A stretch of 64,000 nucleotides of DNA from Nostoc cf. commune SO-36 (GCF_023734775.1 NZ_AP025732.1:6508501-6572500), one strand, 5' to 3'; counted from the first letter of the stretch, positions 29,203-39,011 are shown. A program made the numbers and translations. The notes: a model not told the origin generated them from the letters alone.

Positions 29203-29370
29203 CTATTTAAATGAGATAATTTCTTAATAATTGTTATATATATAGGAATCTGGTTTGATTACTGAAATTATTTGCGTAGGCTAAGAGTAGGAAAAAATAC
29301 TTTTTGAGTGTACGGAGTTTTTTCAAAAATCAAATATGAGTCCTATAAAACAAATTAGCTCAATCTGCGT

Positions 29371-30102
29371 ATGAAGCAAGTATCAAGTTATAATATAGGT
29401 TTAGCAATTAATCTCTGTGCTAAAACAATTGCTCGACGTTTAATTTTTACTGTTATGTGCCTTACTTTAGCAGGCGCTCTAAGTGCCTATTTCTGGCTCT
29501 CAGAGTTTCCCTTTCCAGCTACAAAATGGTTTTACGAACTATTTAGTTTAGATGGAGAGTTAAATATTCCTGCCTGGTATTCTGCATTCTCTTTATTGTT
29601 TTGTTCGGGATTACTTAAAGTAATTAGTCTTATTAAGACGGAAGACCGCCATTTTTCTTACTGGAAGACCCTATACCTTATATTTGTATATTTGAGTTTG
29701 GATGAAGCATTTAGTTTTCACGAAATTTTGATCATTCCGTCAGTGCGAGAATCGCTTCATCTTTATCCTCTATTTTTCCAAACCTGGGTTATCCCTGGTA
29801 CTATTTTAGTAGGAATTTTTGCATTTAAATATCTAAAATTTTGGCTCCATCTCCCTTATAAAACTCGGTATTTATTTCTGATTGCCGCAGTTGTTTACGT
29901 AAGTGGAACCTTAGTTATGGAAATGGTGGGTGGACTTTTGAGAGAAGATTTTGGGCGACGCAACGCAATAACCTTAACTGGCATAGTTGTTGAAGAATTT
30001 TTGGAAATGACCGGAATTATCATTTTTATTTATGCGCTGCTAGCTTACCTTAGCAGCTTGAGAGAAAGCCTTCAACTGGAAATACATATATCTGAAAAGT
30101 AG
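29371..30102 (+). CDS. Integral membrane protein of unknown function
   Basis: The 243-residue protein has about six hydrophobic helices. Conserved-looking acidic and histidine residues sit at helix borders: VYLSLDEAFSFHEIL in the middle and VVEEFLEMTGIIIF near the end. These could bind a metal or a proton, but I do not recognise the family. It is intact and lies 86 bases before the asparagine-synthase homologue on the same strand, so the two may form an operon. Confidence 0.65.
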   Translation: MKQVSSYNIGLAINLCAKTIARRLIFTVMCLTLAGALSAYFWLSEFPFPATKWFYELFSLDGELNIPAWYSAFSLLFCSGLLKVISLIKTEDRHFSYWKTLYLIFVYLSLDEAFSFHEILIIPSVRESLHLYPLFFQTWVIPGTILVGIFAFKYLKFWLHLPYKTRYLFLIAAVVYVSGTLVMEMVGGLLREDFGRRNAITLTGIVVEEFLEMTGIIIFIYALLAYLSSLRESLQLEIHISEK

Positions 30103-30188
30103 TATAAGCAATGTTTCCTACAAAAAATCTATATGTATCAGCGTTTAGCAATGCCTTAAAATCAATAATTATGCGTTGAAAATTTCCC

Positions 30189-32006
30189 ATGCTATTTGAT
30201 GCGTTTAAAAATCGTAAATCTCGTAAAATCGAATTCATCAAGACTGAGGCAACCTGGCGTGTAGCTTGGGGAATTGATGCAAATTATGAAAATATAGCTT
30301 GGCGAGATGAAAAATTTTCTGTAATTTTACCAGGTGGAAATTCTGAACTTCTGACGGAAAAATTAGCAATCAGTTCTGGAGGAAGATTTGTTGTTGTTGG
30401 TGATATTTGGTTAACTAACCAAGTGCAGTTGCTGCAAAAGTTAGGAATTGAACCGGATAGCTTTCAAGGAAGTTCTCTAGAACTGGTTGCTAATCTTTGG
30501 GAACGATGGGGCTTTGAATGTCTCAAGCATCTTGTGGGGATGTTTGGGCTAGTAGTTTGGGATAGAGAAAAACAGGTGTTGAAGTTAGTTCGCGATCGCA
30601 TCGGTGTTCGTACTCTCTATTACACTACCACTGGTTCGGTTTGTTGGATTGCGCCTCAACTGAGAACTTTATCACCCCATCGTTCAGCCGATTTAGATTT
30701 GGTGGCGCTGCGAGATTATCTTTGTTGTGCCTTTGTTCCCGGAGAAAGAACGCTTTGGGAACAAGTGCGGGAACTGCGACCTGGAACCGTTTTAGAATTT
30801 CCTGACCAAAAAGTTACAGCTTATTGGCAGCTTCAAGAAAAGATTATAGCAATAGATCAACCCTTAGAATGGCATGGCGATCGCTTGCGAGAACTCCTAG
30901 ACCAAGTTGTTCAAGAATATTTACCACCAGCAAATGAACCCGTTGGGGTTTTTCTTTCTGGTGGTTTGGACTCTAGCTGTATCACTGCTTTAGTCGCAAA
31001 ATTCCACAAAGCACCAGTTCATACCTTCTCGATTCATTTTGGTTCTGAATCTCCCAATGAATTAGAATTTTCTAGTCTCGTTGCATCCCATTGCCAGACG
31101 CAGCACCACATTTTAGAAATTACTTTTAAAGATATGTGGGAACGCCTGCCGGAAACAATGGCTTATTTAGATGACCCCATTGGCGACCCATTGACTGTTC
31201 CCAACCTTTTGCTGGGACGACTGGCGAGAGAAAGCGTAGAAGTAATTTTAAATGGTGAAGGTGGCGACCCTTGTTTTGGTGGGCCAAAAAATCAGCCAAT
31301 GCTAATTAATAGTTTATATGGATCTGTCACCAATCAAGATGCATTGCAAGCTTATTTAATTTCCTTCCAAAAGTGTGCTGCTGACTTACCGCAACTTTTA
31401 AAACCAGAAGTTTGGGCAGCAGTACAAACAGCACCTTGGGTTTTTGAAGAAGATTTATATTCCCAAGCTAACTATCTGAATCGTTTGATGGCGATGAACA
31501 TCAAATTTAAAGGTGCTGACCAAATTTTGACCAAAGTTAGTAATTTAACTCAAGCAGCCCTTTTACAAGGTCGTTCTCCTTTGTTTGACCAACGAGTAGT
31601 AGACTTAAGTATGCAGATACCTCCAGAGTATAAGCTTTCTGGAGTTGAAGAAAAAGCCGTTTTAAAGCAAGCGATTACCTCCGGTAAGTCTTCTTTACAA
31701 GACGCTGCGGGTAGCTTGCTTCCCCGTATGGGTACGACGACCGCAAATATTTTACCAGACGCAATTATTCATCGTCCCAAAAGTGGCATGATGGTACCAG
31801 TGCAGTTAGGATTTCGCAAATATTGGCAACAAGAAGCCAAAGATTTATTGCTTAATCGGAATGCATATATCACTCCTTACTTGAACCAATTGCCAATTCG
31901 TAATTGGTTAAATTATGAAGGAGATACTTGGAGTCGTTATGGAGTAAAGCTGTGGTTGCTTGCTAGTTTAGAAATTTGGTTACAAGTAAATCAAAAAGCG
32001 CAGTAG
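30189..32006 (+). CDS. Asparagine synthase-related protein lacking the glutaminase cysteine
   Basis: The 605-residue protein has the asparagine-synthetase layout. An N-terminal Ntn-type domain (about 1-190, with VGMFGLVVWDREKQ and RDRIGVRTLYY) is followed by a synthetase domain with the PP-loop SGGLDSS at residues 257-263. The N-terminus reads MLFDAFKNRK, with no Cys2, so glutamine cannot be hydrolysed by the usual nucleophile; ammonia or another amine would be the nitrogen donor. Related cysteine-less enzymes make amide bonds in lasso-peptide and lactam synthesis, but no precursor or partner gene is seen here. Codons about 503-517 are a Nostoc repeat (GACGCTGCGGGTAGCTTGCT) carried in frame. 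Confidence 0.8.
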   Translation: MLFDAFKNRKSRKIEFIKTEATWRVAWGIDANYENIAWRDEKFSVILPGGNSELLTEKLAISSGGRFVVVGDIWLTNQVQLLQKLGIEPDSFQGSSLELVANLWERWGFECLKHLVGMFGLVVWDREKQVLKLVRDRIGVRTLYYTTTGSVCWIAPQLRTLSPHRSADLDLVALRDYLCCAFVPGERTLWEQVRELRPGTVLEFPDQKVTAYWQLQEKIIAIDQPLEWHGDRLRELLDQVVQEYLPPANEPVGVFLSGGLDSSCITALVAKFHKAPVHTFSIHFGSESPNELEFSSLVASHCQTQHHILEITFKDMWERLPETMAYLDDPIGDPLTVPNLLLGRLARESVEVILNGEGGDPCFGGPKNQPMLINSLYGSVTNQDALQAYLISFQKCAADLPQLLKPEVWAAVQTAPWVFEEDLYSQANYLNRLMAMNIKFKGADQILTKVSNLTQAALLQGRSPLFDQRVVDLSMQIPPEYKLSGVEEKAVLKQAITSGKSSLQDAAGSLLPRMGTTTANILPDAIIHRPKSGMMVPVQLGFRKYWQQEAKDLLLNRNAYITPYLNQLPIRNWLNYEGDTWSRYGVKLWLLASLEIWLQVNQKAQ

Positions 32007-32282
32007 TAAAAGCAACAAAAGGATACGCTATTAATATTACTTATAGTAATTTTGAATTTGTAGTAAGCAACATAACTCTTGTTATATGAATATATCCTGA
32101 CTTATGTCAGCATTTTTTGTTTTAAAAACCATTAAAAAAACGCATTTTCAAGTGATTGGGGATTTTCTGCTAATTTATTTTTGATTATTTACTGAGCTAG
32201 TCTCCGTTTGCGGTGTAATCTCAATAATACGGTAACTATCACACTCGATCTTTGAGATAAATTACACCCAGAGGTGAATACC

Positions 32283-32939
32283 ATGAAAAATTATGCTGAT
32301 CAACAGGAATTTATTTTAAGTCAAATCACAAATAAATATTTTCAGCGCCGAGATTTCAGTGGATGTGACTTGAATGGAATCGACCTGAAAGGAATTGATT
32401 TAAGCGGTATTAACTTCATCGGAGCAGATTTGCGTGGTGCAAATTTGTCTGGCTGTGTTCTGAATCGTGCTAATTTAAGTGGGGCAAATTTGATGCAAGC
32501 TAGCTTACGTGAAGCTAATTTGTATGAAGCCTCTTTATGTGAAGCCAATTTAGCTAATGCTGATTTAACACGAGCAAATTTGTGTGGAACTTTCTTATGG
32601 CGGGTGAACTTTACAAGCAGTAATCTTTGGGGTGCTTCTTTGTGTGATGCGGATTTGAGAGAAGCAGACTTAAGTGAAGCTAAATTAATTGAAGCATCGT
32701 TGATTGAAGCTAACTTAAGTTTTGCAAATCTCTCAGGAGCAAATCTCTCAGGAGCAAAATTACTAGAAGCTAATTTGACTGAGGCCAACTTAACTAGTGC
32801 AGACTTGACATGGGCAAATTTAACCAAGGCAAATTTGAGTAAGGCAAACCTTTGGAAGACAAATTTTATTTATGCAAAGTTGCGGGATACTATTATGCCT
32901 GATGGCACAATTGAGCAACCTCAGATAATGCTTTATTAG
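32283..32939 (+). CDS. Pentapeptide repeat protein
   Basis: From the ATG at 32283 the protein has 218 residues. After a 20-residue leader, nearly the entire length is A(D/N)Lxx pentapeptides (LRGANLSGCVLNRANLSGAN and so on). These fold as a right-handed quadrilateral beta-helix. Such proteins are numerous in cyanobacteria and usually of unknown role; some mimic DNA and protect gyrase, others are targeted to the thylakoid lumen, but no signal peptide is visible here. GAGG stands 8 bases before the ATG; the in-frame GTG at 32274 is less well placed. It is monocistronic. Confidence 0.85.
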   Translation: MKNYADQQEFILSQITNKYFQRRDFSGCDLNGIDLKGIDLSGINFIGADLRGANLSGCVLNRANLSGANLMQASLREANLYEASLCEANLANADLTRANLCGTFLWRVNFTSSNLWGASLCDADLREADLSEAKLIEASLIEANLSFANLSGANLSGAKLLEANLTEANLTSADLTWANLTKANLSKANLWKTNFIYAKLRDTIMPDGTIEQPQIMLY

Positions 32940-33016
32940 CCATTTGTCGGGAGTTAGGAGAGACGCGATTAATCGCGTCTGTACAAGAAGTTTCTGTTTG
33001 CTCCAATACCTAATGC

Positions 33017-33796
33017 CTAAAATTCGCGTTGTGAGAAGATAAAAATTGCGATCGCTAACAACATGGCACTATAAAGTAAGCCATAACCAGCATTTGTAAT
33101 CAGTGCAGTTGTGTCAGGTAGTGCTTGCAAACCATAAACAGCATCATTTTTCAAATCTAATCGAGATAAATCTGGCAAGATGAGAAACAAACCTTGAGTT
33201 AGACGTTCCATACCAGGGTTGCGGCTAAGACGCCCAAGTTGTACTAAATCTTGTGTAATATTTCCGATTAAATATACCGCAAAAGTTAAAACAGTCGCTA
33301 GCAAAGAAGCAGTAAAAACACCGAAGGTAATAGCCATAGCGGTGATTAGTGACAACTGCAATAATAAGAAAATTGCAGCAATTAAAATACTCGCCGTTGG
33401 ATGAGGAATGTTACCAAATTGCAGAAATATCAGAAAAATGGCTGTCATCGTGGCGACAAGTACAGCTAATACTGCCGATAAACCTAAGTATTTGCCAACG
33501 ATAATTTCGCTGCGGCTGACAGGTTTAGCAATTAACACCAAGATGGTGCGTTTTTCAATTTCTTTATTAATCAGCCCCGTACCAACAAATATCGTAATGA
33601 TTAACCCGATGGCATTCATTGCAGCCATCCCAAAGTCTAAAAACATTTTGTCTTCAGTCGTAGCTGCAAATTCAGGAAGGATGCGGAAGGCTGCGGCAAG
33701 TATTAACGCATAAAAACCAATAATATATAATACGCGATCGCGTACCACTTCCTGAAACACATTTTTTGCTAATACAAAAATTCTGTTAATAGTCAT
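33017..33796 (-). CDS. fraE: FraE, ABC-2-type permease for filament integrity
   Basis: The 259-residue membrane protein has six helices in the ABC-2 permease pattern (NRIFVLAKNVFQEVVRDRVL at the start, GLINKEIEKRTILVLIAKPV after helix 2). It is the third gene of a same-strand trio with spacings of 53 and 64 bases. The sizes of the trio (179, 343 and 259 residues) and its order match the fraC-fraD-fraE operon of Anabaena. There these proteins sit at the intercellular septa, and mutants fragment and fail in diazotrophic growth. No ATPase subunit gene is adjacent. Confidence 0.8.
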   Translation of the reverse strand: MTINRIFVLAKNVFQEVVRDRVLYIIGFYALILAAAFRILPEFAATTEDKMFLDFGMAAMNAIGLIITIFVGTGLINKEIEKRTILVLIAKPVSRSEIIVGKYLGLSAVLAVLVATMTAIFLIFLQFGNIPHPTASILIAAIFLLLQLSLITAMAITFGVFTASLLATVLTFAVYLIGNITQDLVQLGRLSRNPGMERLTQGLFLILPDLSRLDLKNDAVYGLQALPDTTALITNAGYGLLYSAMLLAIAIFIFSQREF

Positions 33797-33849
33797 TTTT
33801 TTTGGGCGTTAAGCATTGGACATTAGGAATTGGGCATGACTCACCAGCT

Positions 33850-34881
33850 TTACTGTTGTTGCAAAGGCGGTGAGCCAGCAATAAATTTATTGGCAGGATC
33901 GCATTCAATTTCGGCAACTGTAGCCTTATTCTCTGGATTATTGGGTGCTGTAACTAATTCTTTAATCTCACAAGATTTCTTAAAATAATATCCCCGTGGA
34001 TTAGAACTTGGGCCTATCCAAATACTTAATAAATCTAATATATATTCAGACGAAATACCAGATTTAGTATTAGCTACACGCGGTTCAACACGCCACATTG
34101 CTTTTTCTTCGTATTTACCTAAGTTCTTTTGAATTACTTGCCTACCCAAAATTCCTACGCGCTGTTGCACATTTTCCGGTAACAGCCATTTCTCTACTTC
34201 CGACCAAGGTCTTCCAGCTATTTCTTGTACTATTATTGGCTGAAGTTTCTCTAGAATTAAAGCACCATTTTCTGGGATTTTGGCTGCTTTTTCTACTCTG
34301 ACAACAATGGTGCTACGTTCAAAAGTATCTGCATGCAAACTGGGATATTGTCGTGACCAATTATCCACCACAAAGTAGAATTGAATCCAGCAACTTAGTA
34401 GCATACTACTAGCAACTAAAATTATAATTCTTTGGCGGTCTTCTGGCTTAGGAATGCGAGCTTTAGCATCAGTATCATTTCCTTCAATAAACTCTGGTAT
34501 TGCCGTAATTAGTGCTGAAATGGTTGGCCAAAAAACGATTGTCCTTGGTGTAATTACATCCCGTTGATCTCCAAATGCAAAAACACTGACTAAGAAACCA
34601 GTGATCACTGCCCCAACTGGCATAAAAGTACCAGGAACTCTTAAAGGATCTTCAGTTGTATACCAAGCTGTGCCAGCAATTAAAAATAACCAACCACAAA
34701 AGGCAATTATATCTTTAATATAACCTGTAGCAAAATATGAGAGTACCCAAGAAAAAACACTCATATATATAAATGTCTGCCAAGAATAAGCTTTGGGTGG
34801 AACTAATACTTTTCTAATTCCCGCATAAAGCCCTTCAGCAAATTTAAAAACTCCAAATACATCTTTAAGTAGCGTATTCAT
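33850..34881 (-). CDS. fraD: FraD, septal-junction membrane protein
   Basis: The 343-residue protein has about five transmembrane helices in its first half (from SWQTFIYMSVFSWVLSYFAT to IIILVASSMLLSCWIQFYF). A long soluble C-terminal part follows (about 185-343), predicted to be outside the cytoplasmic membrane, with a helical stretch (RVEKAAKIPENGALILEKLQ) and YYFKKSCEIKEL near its end. In Anabaena FraD is a plug component of septal junctions that connect cells. Length and position between a FraC-like and a FraE-like gene support the name. It is translated as the middle gene of the operon. Confidence 0.8.
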   Translation of the reverse strand: MNTLLKDVFGVFKFAEGLYAGIRKVLVPPKAYSWQTFIYMSVFSWVLSYFATGYIKDIIAFCGWLFLIAGTAWYTTEDPLRVPGTFMPVGAVITGFLVSVFAFGDQRDVITPRTIVFWPTISALITAIPEFIEGNDTDAKARIPKPEDRQRIIILVASSMLLSCWIQFYFVVDNWSRQYPSLHADTFERSTIVVRVEKAAKIPENGALILEKLQPIIVQEIAGRPWSEVEKWLLPENVQQRVGILGRQVIQKNLGKYEEKAMWRVEPRVANTKSGISSEYILDLLSIWIGPSSNPRGYYFKKSCEIKELVTAPNNPENKATVAEIECDPANKFIAGSPPLQQQ

Positions 34882-34945
34882 GTTCCTCCTTAAACTTGAT
34901 TAATCAATCACTAATTTTTATCTAATTTCAACAAGTAACTAATTA

Positions 34946-35485
34946 CTATTTTGAGCGGAATAATAAAATAATAGTTATTGCAGTATAGCTGAGAGAATTT
35001 GCTATTAATATAGTAGTAACTAAATTAGTATTTTGGAAAGTAATTCTGCTAAAACGACGCCTTCGCTGCCTCTGCGATATTTGAGGTTCATCTGTTTTTT
35101 TAGCAACTGGCTCCTGTAACGATAATAGTAAAGTTTTTAAAATGAAATATTTCATTAAAAAAGTTGCAAAGAAAATTATACAGGCAGTTAAAATAATTAA
35201 AAATTGTGTATTTCCCAGTTTAAAACTATTAAAAAATATATAGTTAACTAATTCTGATTTCACTTGTGTAGGCAATATTGGTTCTGAGATAAAAAATATT
35301 AACCAACCAATTACACTAGAAAACAGATTGATAGAAATGGCATAAAAAATACTAGTTTTTTTATCAAATTTTAGTCGAGACTGTAAAACATAAGCTTCGA
35401 TAGGGATGGCTATTAGTACAAATAGAAAGTCAAACAGAATCCCACCAATGGGAAAAATCGTAGGAATCATCCAATCTTCAGGCAT
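34946..35485 (-). CDS. fraC: FraC, septal membrane protein
   Basis: The 179-residue protein has four hydrophobic helices. It begins [20 protein letters not shown]; the second and third helices ([40 protein letters not shown]) are followed by a basic loop ([13 protein letters not shown]) and a last helix. In Anabaena FraC is needed, with FraD, for filament integrity and intercellular molecular exchange. It is the first gene of the trio, so the operon promoter should lie in 35486-35730. The name rests on length, topology and gene order, without an alignment. Confidence 0.75.
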   Translation of the reverse strand: MPEDWMIPTIFPIGGILFDFLFVLIAIPIEAYVLQSRLKFDKKTSIFYAISINLFSSVIGWLIFFISEPILPTQVKSELVNYIFFNSFKLGNTQFLIILTACIIFFATFLMKYFILKTLLLSLQEPVAKKTDEPQISQRQRRRRFSRITFQNTNLVTTILIANSLSYTAITIILLFRSK

Positions 35486-35733
35486 AAATCGTCAAGGGTA
35501 AGGGTTAACTGTAGTGAGTATAACTGGGATAGTGAGGGTGATGGCAATACAGTTCGCATAAGCAGGGTAAGAAAGAGAGGTATTGTTTAGTGATTCTTCT
35601 CTCCCCTTGCCTGCCTCAACCAAAAAATTTATAAGTGAGATGCTGAAAACCCCTGAGAAACAGCAACGCAGTTGCGTCTTTCGTACTTCAGGCAGGGGAT
35701 GAAAGCTAGCAGCACCGTTTACGGTGTTGCGAT

Positions 35734-36138
35734 TTAATCTTTTTGGTGTGCTATATACTCTATTACATTTTTCGTAGAAATATTACCAGCAGTGGAAACA
35801 AAATAGCTAGGTGTCCATAAAGTTGGAAGTTTAAGTAATTCTGGAAACTCTTTTCTTAAGTGATGAGAAGCCCGTCCTTTGATTCTGTTCATGATTTGGG
35901 ACGGGTTGTCTGTTGGTTTCACATTCAAAAATAAGTGAACATGGTCAGGCATAATTTCCATTGCAACAATTCTCCATCTATTTTCATTGCAAACCTCACA
36001 GATGATTTCCTGCAATCTCTCGGCTATTGCGTCTACTAGCACTTTCTTTCGGCGTTTGGGTATAAAAATGAAGTGATAGTTAAGAAGTGATATTGCATTG
36101 CCTTCATGTCTATATTCATCTGGAGAAAAACTTCCCAT
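35734..36138 (-). CDS. tnpA: IS200/IS605 family transposase TnpA
   Basis: The product is a Y1 HUH single-strand transposase of 134 residues from the ATG at 36138 (MGSFSPDEYRHEG). The HUH motif is MPDHVHLFLNV, and the catalytic Tyr is in NVIEYIAHQ near the C-terminus; both are intact. PIPKRRKKVL-like (IFIPKRRKKVL) and LWTPSYFVSTAGN motifs are standard for the family. It cuts and joins single-stranded ends at hairpins, targeting a short tetra- or pentanucleotide. A longer frame back to 36198 is not needed for the family length. Confidence 0.9.
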   Translation of the reverse strand: MGSFSPDEYRHEGNAISLLNYHFIFIPKRRKKVLVDAIAERLQEIICEVCNENRWRIVAMEIMPDHVHLFLNVKPTDNPSQIMNRIKGRASHHLRKEFPELLKLPTLWTPSYFVSTAGNISTKNVIEYIAHQKD

Positions 36139-36230
36139 CTTCCTATAATTGCTGGTTGTGTTTTGTATATATTTTGTATATATATAGTGTATATTCAAGT
36201 AAGCCAGTAGACAACAGGAGGTGATAGTAT

Positions 36231-37673
36231 TTGCTAATAAATTATGCCTACAAGCTGCGTCCTAATATCACTCAGTCGAACAAAATGAGTGGATGGGTAG
36301 ATATGCTGCGGTCTACTTACAACTGGAGTTTAGCAGACAGAATAACCCAATATAATCAACAGTTCTTCCAGGGAGACTATTGCGATATCAGAACCAGGGG
36401 AGAAGCCTGTCCATTGACTTGTTTTGTGAGCAAGAACGGTGCGAGTGGTGAACCCTGGAAAGATACGAAAGTTGATAAGGATGGCAAGCTTAAAAACCCA
36501 CGGCGTAGTGCTGGAGACATCCAAATAACTGGACTACCAGAATTAAAGAAAGCTAGACCCTGGTTTAGTGAAATTGACTCTACAGTGCTACAGCAAAATG
36601 TAAAACGCCTTGATACTGCATATAAAAACTTTTTTGAACGCCAAGTAGCGTCTCCGTCAGGAGAAGGTAGAGGGTTTCCCAAATTTAAAAACCGAAGTAA
36701 CTTTACATCCTTTACTTATCAAATGGGCGTAAAAGTTCAAGGTAGTAAAATCTATCTTCCTAAGTTGGGATGGATGCGTTTTTTCAATTCCCGCGTAATA
36801 CCAGTATGTTTTACCATCAAAGCTGCAACAATCCGCAAGCGTCAAGATGGTTGGTACGTATCGATTAGGATTGAAGATAAAACCATACCAGACTACATAT
36901 CAAAGCCACTAGATGAAGTTAATTCTATTCTTGGTTGCGACATGGGGATTACTAAACTTGTCCATTTGTCTGATAGGCATCAAATTGATAATCCTAAATT
37001 CTCAACCAACAAGAAAGCTAAACGTACTCTGAAAATTAGGCAGAGACGAGTTAGCAAAAAACTTAAAGGTAGTAAAAATCGTAAAAAAGCAGCAAACAAG
37101 TTAGGACATTTTCATAAGAAGATTACAGATAAACGAGTTGCTTATCAGTGGGATATTGCTAACAAAATAGTATCTAAAAGTGTTGATGCTATTGCGCTAG
37201 AAGATTTAAACATCTCCGGTATGTTGAAACGCTGTAAAGTAAAAACTGATGAAACGACCGGGAGATTTTTAAAGAACGGACAATCAAGAAAGAAAGGTTT
37301 AAATCGCGCTATCTCTGATGCAAGCTGGAGTGAGTTGATTTTAAAAATTGAGTATCTCGCTGCAAAGCAAGGAAAAGTCGTAATTAAAATTAACCCTATA
37401 CACTCATCCCAAGAATGCAGAAATTGTGGGCATATTGATAAGTCAAATCGTGATGGTGAGAAGTTCATTTGTACAGAATGCGGATATCACGAACACGCTG
37501 ACATCGGTGCTGCAAAAACTATTAGAGATAGAGGTTTTAAAATAGTACGTGGGGACTCCGCGAAACTAGGTGTTAATCACCAAAACGCCCAAAAGGTATC
37601 ACCACGCTCTATGAGCAAACGTGGTGAGTTTGGGAACCTGTGCAAACAGGATATTAAGTCTGTGAAGTCTTAA
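36231..37673 (+). CDS. tnpB: TnpB, RNA-guided nuclease of the IS605 element
   Basis: The 480-residue TnpB is longer than the usual 380-420. It has the OrfB helix-turn-helix start (NYAYKLRPNITQSNKMSGWV) and the RuvC residues Asp in ILGCDMGITKLV, Glu in ALEDLNISGM and Asp in YHEHADIGAAKT. A zinc ribbon (ECRNCGHI ... ICTECGYHEH) is also present. All catalytic residues are present, so it should be active. The start is a TTG at 36231: an exceptionally strong Shine-Dalgarno, AGGAGGTGAT at 36216-36225, stands 5 bases before it. The peptide VASPSGEGRG at about residue 140 is coded by a GCGTCTCCGTCAGGAG Nostoc repeat. The 3' end and following bases should hold the guide (omega/reRNA) scaffold. Confidence 0.9.
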   Translation: MLINYAYKLRPNITQSNKMSGWVDMLRSTYNWSLADRITQYNQQFFQGDYCDIRTRGEACPLTCFVSKNGASGEPWKDTKVDKDGKLKNPRRSAGDIQITGLPELKKARPWFSEIDSTVLQQNVKRLDTAYKNFFERQVASPSGEGRGFPKFKNRSNFTSFTYQMGVKVQGSKIYLPKLGWMRFFNSRVIPVCFTIKAATIRKRQDGWYVSIRIEDKTIPDYISKPLDEVNSILGCDMGITKLVHLSDRHQIDNPKFSTNKKAKRTLKIRQRRVSKKLKGSKNRKKAANKLGHFHKKITDKRVAYQWDIANKIVSKSVDAIALEDLNISGMLKRCKVKTDETTGRFLKNGQSRKKGLNRAISDASWSELILKIEYLAAKQGKVVIKINPIHSSQECRNCGHIDKSNRDGEKFICTECGYHEHADIGAAKTIRDRGFKIVRGDSAKLGVNHQNAQKVSPRSMSKRGEFGNLCKQDIKSVKS

Positions 37674-37874
37674 GAATCTCTTCGCCTTTAGGCAGGAGAG
37701 TGTCAAGCCATTGTTCTTGTCCTTTACTATGCTGGTGTAACAGTATTCCTATATTGACATTATTAATACATTAAACTGAACATTGTACGGTTGCATTAGA
37801 GGAGCAGTTTTTCTATTTGAGAGTACAAGACGTTAGGTAAGATTAAAGACTGCCACGTTATAGCTTTTCGAGAG

Positions 37875-39011
37875 ATGATAAGGAACGGTATCGGTATTCG
37901 CACGGCGCAAGTGCGTCAAGAACGGCTCATTGGTCAAATTCACGTCTATGATGGTCTGGGTAAAGGTAAATCTCAAGCGGCTTTGGGAGTAGTTTTGCGC
38001 TCGATTGGCTTGGGGATAAATGCGCCTAGCAATTCTAACCGCGTTTTACTGCTGCGGTTTTTAAAAGGGCCGGAACGTGATTATGATGAAGATGGAGCGA
38101 TCGCAGCTTTGCAGCGCGGGTTTCCTCATTTAATAGACCAGGTTCGCACTGGAAGAGCCGAATTTTTTGGCCCAGAAGAAATTACCACCTTTGACCGAGA
38201 TGAGGCGATGCGGGGTTGGGATGTAGCCAAAGGTGCGATCGCTAGCGGACTATATTCAGTTGTCGTCTTAGATGAAATTAACCCGGTTCTGGATTTGGGT
38301 TTGCTACCAGTAGATGAAGTGGTAAAGACATTAAAATCCAAACCTCAAGAGTTGGAAATCATCGCCACCGGACGCGCCGCACCACAAAAATTGCTGGATA
38401 TTGCAGATTTGCACTCAGAAATGAAACCTCATCACCACCCAACAGCTAAAGCTCTTTTCTTAGAAGGGATTGAAATTTATACTGGTGCTGGTAAAGGTAA
38501 GTCTACTAGTGCTTTGGGCAAAGCCTTACAAGCAATTGGTAGGGGAATCAATCATCCAGGATCTACGCGTGTGCTGATTATGCAGTGGCTCAAAGGTGGT
38601 AGTGGCTACACAGAAGACGCGGCGATCGCTGCTTTGCAGCAGTCATATCCAGAAGTAGTGGATCATCAACGCTGTGGTGGAGATGCCATCGTCTGGCGAA
38701 ATTCCCGGCAAGAATTAGATTATGTAGAAGCCGAACGGGGTTGGGAAATTGCCAAAGTTGCGATCGCCTCTGGCTTATATAAAACTATTATTCTTGATGA
38801 ACTAAATCCCACCGTTGATTTAGAACTACTCCCCGTTGAACCTATTGTCCAAGCTTTACTCCGCAAACCCCGCGACACCGAAATCATTATTACTGGTCGC
38901 TGCCAAAATCCACCCGCATACTTCGACTTGGCTAGCGTCCACTCAGAGGTTTATTGCCACAAACACTATGCAAATCAAGGTGTAGAACTCAAAAGAGGGG
39001 TAGATTTTTAG
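37875..39011 (+). CDS. Cob(I)yrinic acid a,c-diamide adenosyltransferase, tandem-domain form
   Basis: The 378-residue protein is made of two similar halves, each a CobO/BtuR-type P-loop domain. The loops are DGLGKGKSQAALG (about residue 31) and GAGKGKSTSALG (about 210). Each half repeats AIASGLY...VVLDEINPVLDL or IILDELNPTVDL, and ends with an ATGR or ITGR strand plus HSE. The enzyme transfers the 5'-deoxyadenosyl group of ATP to cobalt in corrinoids. The two-domain arrangement is the standard cyanobacterial form. The ATG at 37875 is used. A second cobalamin gene (cbiG-cobJ) is 6.5 kb away; no cobalamin riboswitch was seen upstream. Confidence 0.85.
   Translation: MIRNGIGIRTAQVRQERLIGQIHVYDGLGKGKSQAALGVVLRSIGLGINAPSNSNRVLLLRFLKGPERDYDEDGAIAALQRGFPHLIDQVRTGRAEFFGPEEITTFDRDEAMRGWDVAKGAIASGLYSVVVLDEINPVLDLGLLPVDEVVKTLKSKPQELEIIATGRAAPQKLLDIADLHSEMKPHHHPTAKALFLEGIEIYTGAGKGKSTSALGKALQAIGRGINHPGSTRVLIMQWLKGGSGYTEDAAIAALQQSYPEVVDHQRCGGDAIVWRNSRQELDYVEAERGWEIAKVAIASGLYKTIILDELNPTVDLELLPVEPIVQALLRKPRDTEIIITGRCQNPPAYFDLASVHSEVYCHKHYANQGVELKRGVDF

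Larger units (their letters stand above)
35640..37712. mobile_element. IS200/IS605-type insertion sequence with divergent tnpA and tnpB
   Basis: A Y1 transposase gene and a TnpB gene are divergent with 92 bases between them, as in IS605. Outside both, similar wording occurs: CTTCAGGCAGGGGATGAAAG at about 35687 and CTTTAGGCAGGAGAGTGTCA at about 37686. The left side also has the small hairpin GCACCGTTTACGGTG (35710). Family elements end in such subterminal hairpins without terminal inverted repeats. The precise outer ends given are estimates. Confidence 0.6.

Noticed and set aside
30103..32006. Lasso-peptide cluster around the asparagine-synthase homologue
   Set aside because: No precursor peptide, leader-binding protein or transglutaminase-like protease gene is adjacent.
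37674..37874. Cobalamin riboswitch before the adenosyltransferase gene
   Set aside because: No B12-box-like sequence or plausible multi-stem layout could be found.
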